From the NCBI GenBank assembly GCA_964533965.1, contig CAZHNN010000018.1, positions 1 through 53,256 of the forward strand: 53,256 nucleotides of DNA, given 5' to 3'. Each line of letters opens with the position of its first letter. Position 1 is the stretch's first letter. Below are positions 7,559 through 15,358 of this stretch, piece after piece. The translations under genes were made by a program, and so were the position numbers. The stretch comes from RGIG3178 sp964533965 (lineage in GTDB: Bacteria; Bacillota; Clostridia; Christensenellales; QAND01). The notes below the pieces were generated by a model that was not told the DNA's origin, did no database searches, and saw nothing but the letters and a program-made list of their open reading frames with translations.

Positions 7559-8947
7559 TTACGCTTTTTTGATCACGGGCCCCTGTTTAGTATCCTCGAG
7601 CACATAGCCGCGGGCCGCGATCTCGCCCCTAAGCCTGTCGGCTTCTTGCCAGTTTTTCTGTGTGCGTGCCTCGGCGCGCAGGTTCGCCAGCTCAAAGATC
7701 TCCCCGGGGATGTCCGATTGTTGCACGGCTTGTATGCCAAGCACGTCCAAAAGTTCCAAAAGCGCCGCCAACACCTTCTTGGCACCCTGTGCGCTGCCGC
7801 CGTTTGCATACACGGTATTCGCCTCGCGCACGAACTCAAATACCACGCCCAAAGCATCCGCTGTATTCAGATCGTCATCCATCGCCGCAATAAAGCGGTC
7901 CCTGTATCCCGAAAGCTGCGCTTGCAGCTCGTCTTCGGCGTCGTTTTTCGCCCCCTGCGCGCTGCTGGTGCGCTCCAGAAGGTCGACCGCATTGCGTATG
8001 CGCGAAAGCGCGTTCGTCGCCTGCTCGATCATATCGCTGCTGAAGTTGATCGGGCTTCTGTATTGCGCGGACAGCAAGAACAGCCGCACGGCCATCAGGT
8101 CGTAGAGTTGGGATATGTCGCGCACCGTGAAGAAGTTGTTCGCCGATTTGCTCATCTTCTGGTTGTTCACATTGATGTGCCCATTGTGCATCCAGTAGTT
8201 GACCATCTTCTGTCCCGTCGCCGACTCGCTCTGCGCGATTTCGTTTTCGTGGTGCGGAAACACGAGGTCTACACCGCCCGCATGGATGTCAAATGTTTTG
8301 CCCAAGTATTTCATGCTCATCGCGCTGCATTCGATGTGCCAGCCGGGGCGCCCCTTGCCCCACGGGCTGTCCCATGCGGGCTCACCCGGCTTTTCCGCCT
8401 TCCATAGCGCAAAATCCAGCGGGTCCTGCTTCTTTTCTGTCACGTCCACCCGGGCCCCTGACTCAAGGTCACTAAGGTCCTGCCCGCAAAGCCCACCGTA
8501 GCTTTCCATCGACGGCACGGAAAAGTACACGTCACCTTCGGAAACATACGCGTGGCCTTTGTCGATCAGCTCCTGTATGAGTTCGATGATCTCCGCGATA
8601 TGCTCGGTCGCCTTGGGTGCAACATCGGCGCGCTTGATGCCAAGCGCATCGGCATCGGTGTAATATTCCTTGATGAACCGGTCCGCAAGCTCCTTGACCG
8701 TAATGCCTTCCTGGTTTGCGCGGGTGATCATCCTGTCGTCGATGTCGGTAAAGTTCTGCACGAATGTGACGCCGTACCCACGCCAGGCAAGATACCTTCT
8801 CAACGTATCAAACACCACGAACGGGCGCGCGTTGCCGATGTGGAAATAGTTATACACCGTAGGTCCGCACGCGTAGATGCCGACCTTGCCGGGGTGTACC
8901 GGCACAAACTCTTCCTTTTGCCTCGTCATCGTATTAAATATTTTCAT
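7559..8947 (-). CDS. cysS: Cysteinyl-tRNA synthetase
   Basis: A 462-residue class I synthetase that charges tRNA-Cys. It contains YACGPTVYNYFHIGNAR (zinc Cys plus HIGN variant of HIGH), the zinc-binding WHIECSAMS region, HHENEIAQSE, and KMSKSANNF (KMSKS loop). The C-terminal anticodon-binding part is complete. The ATG at 8947 has GGAGGG 6 bases upstream and the ORF overlaps the 3' end of cysE by 14 bases. Both genes are under a cysteine T-box leader upstream of cysE. Confidence 0.96.
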   Translation of the reverse strand: MKIFNTMTRQKEEFVPVHPGKVGIYACGPTVYNYFHIGNARPFVVFDTLRRYLAWRGYGVTFVQNFTDIDDRMITRANQEGITVKELADRFIKEYYTDADALGIKRADVAPKATEHIAEIIELIQELIDKGHAYVSEGDVYFSVPSMESYGGLCGQDLSDLESGARVDVTEKKQDPLDFALWKAEKPGEPAWDSPWGKGRPGWHIECSAMSMKYLGKTFDIHAGGVDLVFPHHENEIAQSESATGQKMVNYWMHNGHINVNNQKMSKSANNFFTVRDISQLYDLMAVRLFLLSAQYRSPINFSSDMIEQATNALSRIRNAVDLLERTSSAQGAKNDAEDELQAQLSGYRDRFIAAMDDDLNTADALGVVFEFVREANTVYANGGSAQGAKKVLAALLELLDVLGIQAVQQSDIPGEIFELANLRAEARTQKNWQEADRLRGEIAARGYVLEDTKQGPVIKKA

Positions 8948-9626
8948 TTGATTTCCCTCCAAGCAGCTCCGCCATCCTCGCTTCGAGTGCATCGATGCGC
9001 TGCTGCATCTTTCTCATTTCGTCTTCCATCGGGTCGGGCAGGTTGATCTGGTCAAGCGCCGTGATCTGGTAATCCGGCGGACACTGCGGACCGATCTCCT
9101 TGCCTTCCGGGCATCTACGGCGCACCACGTGTCCGGGGACGCCCACCACCGTGGAATACGGCGGCACGTCCTTTAGCACCACTGCGCCCGCGCCGATGCG
9201 GCTGTGCTCGCCTATGGTGATGGGTCCAAGTACCTTCGCCCCCGCCGAGACCATCACATGATCGAGGATGGTCGGGTGCCGTTTGCCGGTGTCCTTGCCG
9301 GTGCCGCCCAATGTGCAGCCCTGGTACAGGATCACGTCGTCTCCAATTTCCGCCGTTTCGCCAATGACGACCGCCGCCGCGTGGTCGATGAACAGCCGCC
9401 TTCCGATCTTAGCGCCGGGGTGGATGTCCACACCCGTGAAGAACCGGTTCAGGCTGGATATCATGCGCGCCAACAGTTTCAAATGGTGTTTGTGCAGCCA
9501 GTGCGCGCGCCTGTGCCAGCGAACGGCGTGAAATCCGGGATAGCACAATATGACCTCAAGCCAGTACCGCGCTGCCGGATCCTGATCCGTTATGGTTTTT
9601 ATATCCTCTCGTAGCCTTTTGAACAT
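8934..9626 (-). CDS. cysE: Serine O-acetyltransferase
   Basis: A 230-residue left-handed beta-helix acetyltransferase making O-acetylserine, the precursor for cysteine. Hexapeptide repeats run through GVDIHPGAKIGRRLFIDHA, VIGETAEIGDDVILYQGCTLGG and IGEHSRIGAGAVVLKDVPP. The catalytic His and Asp lie in FIDHAAAVVIGE, and GGTGKDTGKRHP is a CysE/EpsC signature. A short coiled-coil tail (residues about 205-225) is extra. The ATG at 9626 has a GGGAGGAAAT site. It is the first gene after the T-box and is coupled to cysS. Confidence 0.94.
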   Translation of the reverse strand: MFKRLREDIKTITDQDPAARYWLEVILCYPGFHAVRWHRRAHWLHKHHLKLLARMISSLNRFFTGVDIHPGAKIGRRLFIDHAAAVVIGETAEIGDDVILYQGCTLGGTGKDTGKRHPTILDHVMVSAGAKVLGPITIGEHSRIGAGAVVLKDVPPYSTVVGVPGHVVRRRCPEGKEIGPQCPPDYQITALDQINLPDPMEDEMRKMQQRIDALEARMAELLGGKSNENI

Positions 9627-9639
9627 ACCATTTCCTCCC

Positions 9640-9873
9640 AAAAAAAGAAAGCCATCTCCTTGCGAGACGACAAACGCCGTGGTTCCACTCCCATTGGAAG
9701 GGCAGCGCCCTTCCCTCAAACCGTTAACGCCGGAAACGTCCCCAAACTCATGCTCAGGGCAACTCATGCGGCGCAACTTCCCAATTACATCTTGGCGGGG
9801 CGGCTTTCAGCCTTTGGCCACACCCTCTCTGAGCCTGTGTCAATCGGTACTATCCGCAGTCATCGTTTTATTT
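9640..9873 (-). promoter_or_regulatory. T-box leader (tRNA-Cys sensing) of cysE-cysS
   Basis: The minus-strand leader carries the T-box core TGGAACCACG (within 9675-9688). It is followed by a terminator stem GTCGTCTC/GAGATGGC (9671-9664 with 9658-9651, loop GCAAG) and a T-rich tract at 9650-9640. Stem I closes by TGCGG (9858-9854 on the minus strand) with CCGCA (9771-9767). Inside it an AGTA loop-E strand faces GAAGTTGCG. This places the specifier codon TGC (cysteine) at 9775-9773. An AGAGAGG motif at the top of stem I is also present. Uncharged tRNA-Cys should pair with the specifier and the T-box and prevent termination. Confidence 0.9.
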
Positions 9874-9879
9874 GACATT

Positions 9880-9908
9880 ATTATATGCAAACTGCGATTA
9901 TGCGTCAA
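9880..9908 (-). promoter_or_regulatory. Sigma-A promoter for the T-box/cysE/cysS transcript
   Basis: On the minus strand TTGACG (9908-9903) and TATAAT (9885-9880) are spaced by exactly 17 bases. The predicted start, near 9873, is just before stem I of the T-box. Confidence 0.88.
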
Positions 9909-9913
9909 TTGGT

Positions 9914-9940
9914 CGCGGGCAAACTGTTGGTTTGCCCGCG
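9914..9940. repeat. Perfect 11-bp inverted repeat between the membrane-protein gene and the cysE promoter
   Basis: CGCGGGCAAAC (9914-9924) and GTTTGCCCGCG (9930-9940) flank the loop TGTTG. There is no T-tract on either strand. It sits after the end of the minus-strand gene at 9975 and 6 bases upstream of the cysE -35 box. It may act as a weak terminator, a transcript-stabilising stem or a protein site. Confidence 0.6.
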
Positions 9941-9974
9941 AATCTGGCACCGCCTGCGCTTTTTCGATGGGCGC

Positions 9975-10520
9975 TTACACCGATGTATGCCGCTGTTGTA
10001 TTCCCGAAATCCAAAGGAATACCATCCTTACAAAGATTGAAAGTGCAAATTGGATCAAGAAGTTATAGAAAACATTCCAATGATGGAATTGTAGTATTCC
10101 TACATGGTTAAACAGAACAATGATAACAAAATTCAATATGGCAAATCCGATTCCGCTTCGCAACAGAAAGCCCTTCCACGAAGATGAATACTGCTCTGCA
10201 AGCATTATGATAATGGGCGATAACGTAACGCCTTCCATAAGCAAAGGTGTCGGTACCGGCAACAGCCGGATGGAATAGCTCAACAATCCCAGCATAGGGA
10301 CCAAGAGCATAAGCTTTACCATGTAGGAAAAAGCAGCCAAGGTACCTATGAGCAAAAGCGGGACAGTCCTTTGTTTATCCAGCACTTTGAGCCAAATGGC
10401 ATAGACCACAATCAGGATCCCCAAAGTCAAAAACCAACCGAAAGAGAAAACTTCACTTAAACTCCAACGTTCAAACGATGCCCGCGCCAATGCCATACTC
10501 TGCTCGTATAACATAAACAT
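9975..10520 (-). CDS. Small polytopic membrane protein (possibly CBO0543-like)
   Basis: A 181-residue protein with about five hydrophobic helices: near residues 27-47, 55-80, 90-105, 117-137 and 150-170. An aromatic, Trp-rich N-terminus (FERWSLSEVFSFGWFLTLG) precedes them. I see no catalytic motif. The overall pattern of short helices, with YAIWLKVLDKQR after the first, resembles the small CBO0543 family of Firmicute membrane proteins of unknown function, but I am not certain. A GAAGGGAT site precedes the ATG. It stands alone upstream of the cysE leader. Confidence 0.6.
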   Translation of the reverse strand: MFMLYEQSMALARASFERWSLSEVFSFGWFLTLGILIVVYAIWLKVLDKQRTVPLLLIGTLAAFSYMVKLMLLVPMLGLLSYSIRLLPVPTPLLMEGVTLSPIIIMLAEQYSSSWKGFLLRSGIGFAILNFVIIVLFNHVGILQFHHWNVFYNFLIQFALSIFVRMVFLWISGIQQRHTSV

Positions 10521-10872
10521 TATCCCTTCGTAAGGTATCTGTGGTTAATTGTGTCCACATGTGTCTTGGTTCATAAATTAGTTTTAAAAAAGCTATACTT
10601 TCCGCTCCTTCGGAGGCTCGAACAATGAAAAAGCAGATCATCATTTGCTCTTCGAGTTATTAAGTAGGCGAGAAAATTTTCGCTTAACAGAAGCTTATTT
10701 CTTATTTTGTACACCGGCTCCATACTATCATCGGTAATCTCTGCGGTTCAGGGGGGTGTCTGCCCCCTAATTTCCTTTATAGGGCGGTGGGCGGGTTTAG
10801 AATTATGCAAAATCGTTGCAGAAGGCATAATCTATGGTAAGATATCGCTGAAAACAACGTTTGGGGGATCCT
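10521..10872. other. Intergenic region between divergent genes; GC-rich hairpin and murG promoter
   Basis: No credible protein gene is visible. It holds a short A/T-rich part near 10555-10600, a 12-codon open frame at 10625-10663 with an SD-like GGAGG, and an imperfect palindrome GCGAGAAAATTTTCGC near 10668. At 10751-10768 AGGGGG pairs with CCCCCT around GTGTCTG, resembling the GC-rich hairpin near 48274. The murG promoter is at its 3' end. Confidence 0.5.
10816..10843 (+). promoter_or_regulatory. Candidate promoter for murG-like gene
   Basis: TTGCAG (10816-10821), a 16-base spacer and TAAGAT (10838-10843) precede the ATG at 10873 by about 30 bases. A GGGGGAT ribosome binding site follows. 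Confidence 0.6.
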
Positions 10873-11958
10873 ATGAAAACCATCGTATTGGCGGGCGGCG
10901 GCACCGCGGGCCACGTAATGCCGAACATCGCGCTGATCCCGTTTCTGCAGCGCGAGGGCTATACCGTGCACTACATCGGCGCAAAGGACGGCATGGAACG
11001 CGGCCTGATCGAGCCCATCGAGGGCGTGGCCTACCACGGCATCAGCACCGGAAAGCTTCGCCGTTATTTTTCCGTGAAGAACTTTTCCGACCCGTTCAGG
11101 GTTTTGGCGGGCGTAGGACAGTCGCGAAGGCTGCTTAAGAGGATCAAACCGGATGTGATATTCGCCAAGGGCGGTTTCGTTTGCGTCCCCGTCGTATATG
11201 CAGCGTGGTCGCTTAAAATCCCCGTGGTACTCCATGAGAGCGACTATACCTGCGGGCTTGCGAACCGGCTCTGCTTGAGCCGTGCCAAAACGATCTGCGT
11301 GAGCTTCGAGCCCACGCTGGCGCACCTCAAGGGCAAAAAGGGCGTCTGGACGGGTTCCCCGATCCGCCAGGAACTCTTATCCGGCTCCAAGGAAAAAGCG
11401 CAGGCGTTCTGCCAATTCCCGCATCCCGAAAAGCCCTGGGTCTTTGTGATGGGTGGAAGCCTCGGCTCGCTTGCGATCAACAAAGCCGTGCGTGAAGCGG
11501 TACCCACGCTGTGCAGCACCTACAACGTCGTGCACCAGTGCGGCAAGGGCAACACGGACTCATCGGTTTCGCACCCCAACTACCGTCAATATGAATTCAT
11601 CCGCGACGAGATGGCGGATCTGTACAAAGCATCCGACGTCGTCGTCTGCCGCAGCGGCGCGAACACGCTGTTTGAATTGTTGACGCTGCAAAAGCCGGCG
11701 ATCTTCATTCCGCTTCCCACGTCGGCGAGCAGAGGCGATCAGATCGTCAACGCCAAGTACTTTGAGAAGCTCGGCTACTCGATGGTATTGATGCAGGAAG
11801 ATATCACCACCGACCGCCTCATACACGACATCGCAGAAGCCATTGTCCACGCGCCCAAGATGAAGCAATCCATGGCCGAGTCCCCCGTTTCGGACGGAAC
11901 GCAGAATGTTCTAAAGCAGATATACAAGGCAGCCGGAGGAATGCATGCAGGCGTTTGA
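10873..11958 (+). CDS. murG: UDP-N-acetylglucosamine--undecaprenyl-PP-MurNAc-pentapeptide transferase (MurG family)
   Basis: A 361-residue GT-B glycosyltransferase that converts lipid I to lipid II on the inner face of the membrane. The N-terminal glycine-rich loop VLAGGGTAGHVMPN is diagnostic. Further motifs are FAKGGFVCVPVVYAA, the acceptor-side HESDYTCGLANRL, VMGGSLGSLAIN at the start of the second Rossmann domain, and RSGANTLFELLTLQKPAIFIPLP with ASRGDQ-VNA (UDP-GlcNAc binding). It is not in a division/wall cluster, so it may be a second MurG-like copy. The ATG is chosen over an upstream TTG. It overlaps the next gene by 14 bases. Confidence 0.85.
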   Translation: MKTIVLAGGGTAGHVMPNIALIPFLQREGYTVHYIGAKDGMERGLIEPIEGVAYHGISTGKLRRYFSVKNFSDPFRVLAGVGQSRRLLKRIKPDVIFAKGGFVCVPVVYAAWSLKIPVVLHESDYTCGLANRLCLSRAKTICVSFEPTLAHLKGKKGVWTGSPIRQELLSGSKEKAQAFCQFPHPEKPWVFVMGGSLGSLAINKAVREAVPTLCSTYNVVHQCGKGNTDSSVSHPNYRQYEFIRDEMADLYKASDVVVCRSGANTLFELLTLQKPAIFIPLPTSASRGDQIVNAKYFEKLGYSMVLMQEDITTDRLIHDIAEAIVHAPKMKQSMAESPVSDGTQNVLKQIYKAAGGMHAGV

Positions 11959-13462
11959 GAAACTTTTCGAACTCTATTTACAGGAGACAGGTGCGGCACA
12001 GACGCAGGCCGCAAGCGACATTACGCTGATTCCGGACGCGGTGCCGCTCTTGTGCAAAAAGCTTTCAGGCGAACACCGCCGCGCGGCGCTGGCGCTGTTA
12101 TCCCGCTGCGTAAAAAAGCTGCAGCACAAGAAGCTTCTGCAGGAAGCGGATGCTTCGCTCCTGTTGCCATTGTTGTCCGATGGGGACGCAAAGACGCGCA
12201 AAAACGCCGCCGTACTGATAGGCTCTCTGGAAAGCGAAGCGTATGTGCCCGCATTGGTCGAAGCCTTACAAAATGAGACGCAACAGTTTGTCCGTCCCTC
12301 CATCATCTTGGCTTTGGGAGCCATCGGAGGCTCTGCAACAAGGCAGGCATTGGCAGCCCTTCCGCCCATCGAAGGGGATGACAAGCATGCGCGCGAGCAG
12401 CGCGACGCGCTGCAGAAGGCGCAAAGCCGCGTGGACCCCAAAAAGCGGCGGACTTTCACGAAATTTTCAAAGCCCTTGGATGTATATCTTGCGCCTGTCT
12501 CCGGCCTTTCCGACGTACTGGTGCAGGAAGGCAAAGACAGAGGCATTATGCTGGAACCTCACGGCGGATACCTTTCGCATAAAACCGCTGACTACGCGTC
12601 ACTGTTCAAACTTCGCTGTTTTTATGAGGCGCTGCTGCCAATAGCCACACAACCCGTCGATCCCAAGGCGTTCGCGGCTATAATGAACAACGGCATCTAT
12701 GCCCTGCTGGATTCGATGCACGACGGCACCGGCCCCTTCGGGTTACGGCTTGAGCTTCGGGCAAATGTGGATCGGGGCGAATTCGCCAGCGAATTCTTCC
12801 ATGCATTGTCTGATAAGCAGTTCGTCAACGCCCCGTCGAGCTACGATGTCGAGCTTCGTGCCGTCGAAAAGGACGGACAAGCCCTGCTGATGCTGCGCCT
12901 ATACGAGCATGAGGACACGCGCTTTGCCTACCGCGCCGAAGCTGTATCCGCTTCGATGCATCCCGTTGCCGCCGCCGCCATCCTGTATGCGCATAAAGAC
13001 TTCATGCTTGCCTCTCACGACGTGCTCGATCCGTTCTGTGGCGCGGGCACGCTATTGGCCGAGCGCGCGAAGATCATGGGCGCAAAATCGCTGACCGGCT
13101 TGGATATCAGCCCCGCAGCCTGGCGCATCGCCCGCGCAAACCTGAACAATGCGGGCCTGCACGCCAAAGTTTTCAACCGCGACTGCCGTGGCTTTGTGCG
13201 CGAGGAAAAGCTGCACGAGATACTCTGCAACCTGCCGTTCGGACATAGGGTTGGCAGCCACGACGAAAACCGCAAGCTATACGACGATATTTTACGGCAA
13301 TGGCCGTCACTGTTACGCGAGGATGGCTTCGTGCTTGCGATTACAAACGACAAGCAGCTGTTCGAGCACATGGCAAGACGACACAGGTTCAGCATCGTCC
13401 GCCGCACCACCTTTGCCTACGGCGGCCTGTCGCCGACGTGCTATCTGTTGAAATTGAGGTAG
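11945..13462 (+). CDS. HEAT-like repeat / RNA methyltransferase fusion (UPF0020, Trm14/RlmL-like)
   Basis: A 505-residue two-part protein. Residues about 35-140 are alpha-helical repeats of HEAT type (LLPLLSDGDAKTRKNAAVLIGSL, VPALVEALQNE, FVRPSIILALGAIGG). Residues about 175-330 resemble the THUMP-side domain of RNA methyltransferases. Residues about 335-505 are an AdoMet domain with motif I DPFCGAGTLLAE (362-373), LTGLDISPAAWRIARANL, and the catalytic-loop motif CNLPFG (428-433). Such enzymes modify guanosines of tRNA or 23S rRNA; the substrate here is unknown. It overlaps murG by 14 bases and has a GGAGG site. Confidence 0.72.
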   Translation: MQAFEKLFELYLQETGAAQTQAASDITLIPDAVPLLCKKLSGEHRRAALALLSRCVKKLQHKKLLQEADASLLLPLLSDGDAKTRKNAAVLIGSLESEAYVPALVEALQNETQQFVRPSIILALGAIGGSATRQALAALPPIEGDDKHAREQRDALQKAQSRVDPKKRRTFTKFSKPLDVYLAPVSGLSDVLVQEGKDRGIMLEPHGGYLSHKTADYASLFKLRCFYEALLPIATQPVDPKAFAAIMNNGIYALLDSMHDGTGPFGLRLELRANVDRGEFASEFFHALSDKQFVNAPSSYDVELRAVEKDGQALLMLRLYEHEDTRFAYRAEAVSASMHPVAAAAILYAHKDFMLASHDVLDPFCGAGTLLAERAKIMGAKSLTGLDISPAAWRIARANLNNAGLHAKVFNRDCRGFVREEKLHEILCNLPFGHRVGSHDENRKLYDDILRQWPSLLREDGFVLAITNDKQLFEHMARRHRFSIVRRTTFAYGGLSPTCYLLKLR

Positions 13463-13469
13463 AAGAAGC

Positions 13470-13730
13470 ATGGTAGAAAAAGACGATTGGCGGATAGACG
13501 ATCCGAAAGAATACCTTCAAAACGCATCGCTTTATAAAAGAGATTATAAAGCGCAGAGCGAACGCTGGGATCATGAACATTGCAGATTCTGCTGGAAAAA
13601 ATTCATGGAATCCGGTGGAGATGGTATTCTCACAACAGGTTATGCGACGGAGGACAACATTTGTTGGATCTGCCCGGAATGCTATGAGGATTTCAAAGAA
13701 ATGTTCGGTTGGACGCTGGTTGAAGAGTAA
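13470..13730 (+). CDS. Small conserved protein with zinc-ribbon-like cysteine pairs
   Basis: An 86-residue acidic protein. Two CxxC pairs, HCRFCWKKF (about residue 37) and CWICPEC (about residue 66), are spaced like a small zinc ribbon. GYATEDNICWICPECYEDF is the most distinctive part. I do not recognise a function. It starts 7 bases after the methyltransferase stop, with a GAGGTAGAAG site overlapping that gene's end, so it is probably in the same transcript. Confidence 0.65.
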   Translation: MVEKDDWRIDDPKEYLQNASLYKRDYKAQSERWDHEHCRFCWKKFMESGGDGILTTGYATEDNICWICPECYEDFKEMFGWTLVEE

Positions 13731-13765
13731 CTGTCAACGGGCATTCCCATGAAAGGGGAAACAAA

Positions 13766-14206
13766 ATGGTACTCTGTACGATAGGCTTCACCAAAAAAAG
13801 CGCCGCAACTTTTTTCGAAACGCTGAAAAAACATGAAATAGACTTGCTGATCGATATTCGGCTGAACAATTCTTCTCAATTGGCAGGGTTTTCTAAAGGC
13901 GATGACCTGAAGTATTTCCTGCAGGAGATTTGCCGGTGCGAGTATGTCCACGACATGGTGTTCACGCCGGCCAAGGAGATTTTCGACGGTTTTCAATCCA
14001 AAAATATCTGCTGGAATGAGTTTGAGACGCGTTATAAAGAATTATTGAAAGAGCGAAGTGCCACCAGTCATTTTGTTTCCGATTACTCGAAATACAAGGC
14101 CGTATGCCTGCTTTGCAGCGAAGCCACGCCCGACCATTGTCACAGGCGGTTGCTCGCTGAGCTACTCAAAGAAAGTAATGACGAAATTCAAGTAGTCCAT
14201 ATTTAA
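13766..14206 (+). CDS. DUF488 family protein
   Basis: A 146-residue protein typical of DUF488. It begins with CTIGFTKKSAATFFETL and has LLIDIRLNNSSQLAGF. It ends with the conserved cysteine/histidine block VCLLCSEATPDHCHRRLLAELL, which could bind metal or be catalytic. The family is widespread and of unknown function, often linked to DNA or stress contexts. The ATG has an AAGGGGAAA site. It is 36 bases after the zinc-ribbon gene, with no terminator between them. Confidence 0.85.
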   Translation: MVLCTIGFTKKSAATFFETLKKHEIDLLIDIRLNNSSQLAGFSKGDDLKYFLQEICRCEYVHDMVFTPAKEIFDGFQSKNICWNEFETRYKELLKERSATSHFVSDYSKYKAVCLLCSEATPDHCHRRLLAELLKESNDEIQVVHI

Positions 14207-14268
14207 GCGGATGCTTCGCCGACATCCTGTTTCATGCAATTGGATTCATATAGTATAAATTGATTGCC

Positions 14269-15081
14269 TTATTCCGTCCGCTTGATCAATCCCTCAAGTT
14301 CGCTGCACAAGCTCTCCCAAATCTGATAGGACTGCGGCAACGTTTCCGGTCTGCCGCCCAATGCAACTGCCTGCAACAGTTTTTCGGGGCAATCGCTCGG
14401 TTTTATCGAAAAAGTTTCGATGAATTGCAGCGACCGTTTTCTGCTTGGAAAGTAGCATCTGTTGAGTGCAAACAGTACCTGCAAAAAATGATCCAACACC
14501 TTGTCAAGCGTACAATGATAAAACAGAACATCCTTTCGTAAGAGTGCCCGGGAGAAATCTTCGGCATCGTTCATTTGCGGGGCATGATGCTCTATGATTT
14601 TTTCCGCAAGGTCAGGCGGATAAACGTAAAGCTTCTCTTTTATTGTGTCAATAAAACCCGTCGTATCGTACAGCGCATGCATGGACAGCATGGTCGCACA
14701 GCGTCCCGTCGGGTAGAAATAATTCCCTTCCTTGTCCAATCGCTCTGCTTGTAGAATGGCTTCAATCTCAGTGCTGATTGTATCAACGCTAAAATACATC
14801 AGGCATATTTCCGCATCCTCCAAAATGACATAATCACAGACTCCCCAAAACCTATCTTCGGTGTCGCTGATCCTTGAACCGGAGACGATCAAAAGCGTAT
14901 CGATAGCCGCTTGCCTAAAGGCAACAGAGGGAATCGATCTGCAAAAAACAAAGACATCTATGTCGCTTTGCTTTGCATCAGGCAATTCGCTTCCGCCGCT
15001 TTTCCCGATAGCCACAACTTCACGCATTTGGGCAACGGCATTTATCAACAATGTAAAACGTTCCGCAAGCGGTTTATTCAT
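14269..15081 (-). CDS. Predicted nucleotidyltransferase (DUF4037-like C-terminal part)
   Basis: A 270-residue protein with a polymerase-beta-type nucleotidyltransferase motif near the N-terminus: IGKSGGSELPDAKQSDIDVFVF, where the Gly-Ser and two Asp residues form the usual G-S-x-x-D-x-D site with a longer insert. A second acidic strand follows (ICLMYFSVD). The helical C-terminal half has FALNRCYFPSRKRSLQFIE, as in DUF4037 and aminoglycoside/lincosamide nucleotidyltransferase relatives. The substrate is unknown and a resistance role is only one possibility. The ribosome binding site is weak. It is transcribed divergently from the first glycosidase gene. Confidence 0.7.
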   Translation of the reverse strand: MNKPLAERFTLLINAVAQMREVVAIGKSGGSELPDAKQSDIDVFVFCRSIPSVAFRQAAIDTLLIVSGSRISDTEDRFWGVCDYVILEDAEICLMYFSVDTISTEIEAILQAERLDKEGNYFYPTGRCATMLSMHALYDTTGFIDTIKEKLYVYPPDLAEKIIEHHAPQMNDAEDFSRALLRKDVLFYHCTLDKVLDHFLQVLFALNRCYFPSRKRSLQFIETFSIKPSDCPEKLLQAVALGGRPETLPQSYQIWESLCSELEGLIKRTE

Positions 15082-15196
15082 ACGTTTTCAACCCCACACC
15101 ACAATATAGCCTGCAGTTTGATTATAAAGGAAGCATCGCACAAGCAGTACACAAAATCTCTAATTTCAACCGAATCGCAAGAGTGGGTTAGGGGGA

Positions 15197-15215
15197 GCAT
15201 TATCCGCGATAATGC
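15197..15215. repeat. Inverted repeat in the divergent promoter gap
   Basis: GCATTATC (15197-15204) and GATAATGC (15208-15215) form a perfect 8-bp dyad around CGC, between the nucleotidyltransferase start and the glycosidase promoter. A partial third copy, GTGCATTA, follows at about 15227. It could be an operator; there is no T-tract for a terminator. Confidence 0.5.
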
Positions 15216-15293
15216 ACTATCCGCCCGTGCATTAGAATTGCCGCTTTTCTTCCATAACGACGCTCTGACTGGCAATTGTGCTAAGAATAACCA

Positions 15294-15322
15294 TTGAAAT
15301 AATCTCTTATGCCATATACACT
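15294..15322 (+). promoter_or_regulatory. Promoter of the first NAGPA-fold gene
   Basis: TTGAAA (15294-15299), a 17-base spacer and TACACT (15317-15322). The paralogue at 17.6 kb has the same -10 hexamer and spacing and also continues ACAA. The start site would be near 15329, downstream of the first in-frame ATG (15278), which supports the TTG start at 15359. Confidence 0.75.
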
Positions 15323-15358
15323 ACAATGTTACTTTACACTGCATCGGAGGAGCCGGAT

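Noticed and set aside
10625..10663. 12-codon frame MKKQIIICSSSY with an upstream GGAGG
   Set aside because: Too short to support as a gene; no regulatory role for a leader peptide is evident because murG has its own promoter downstream.
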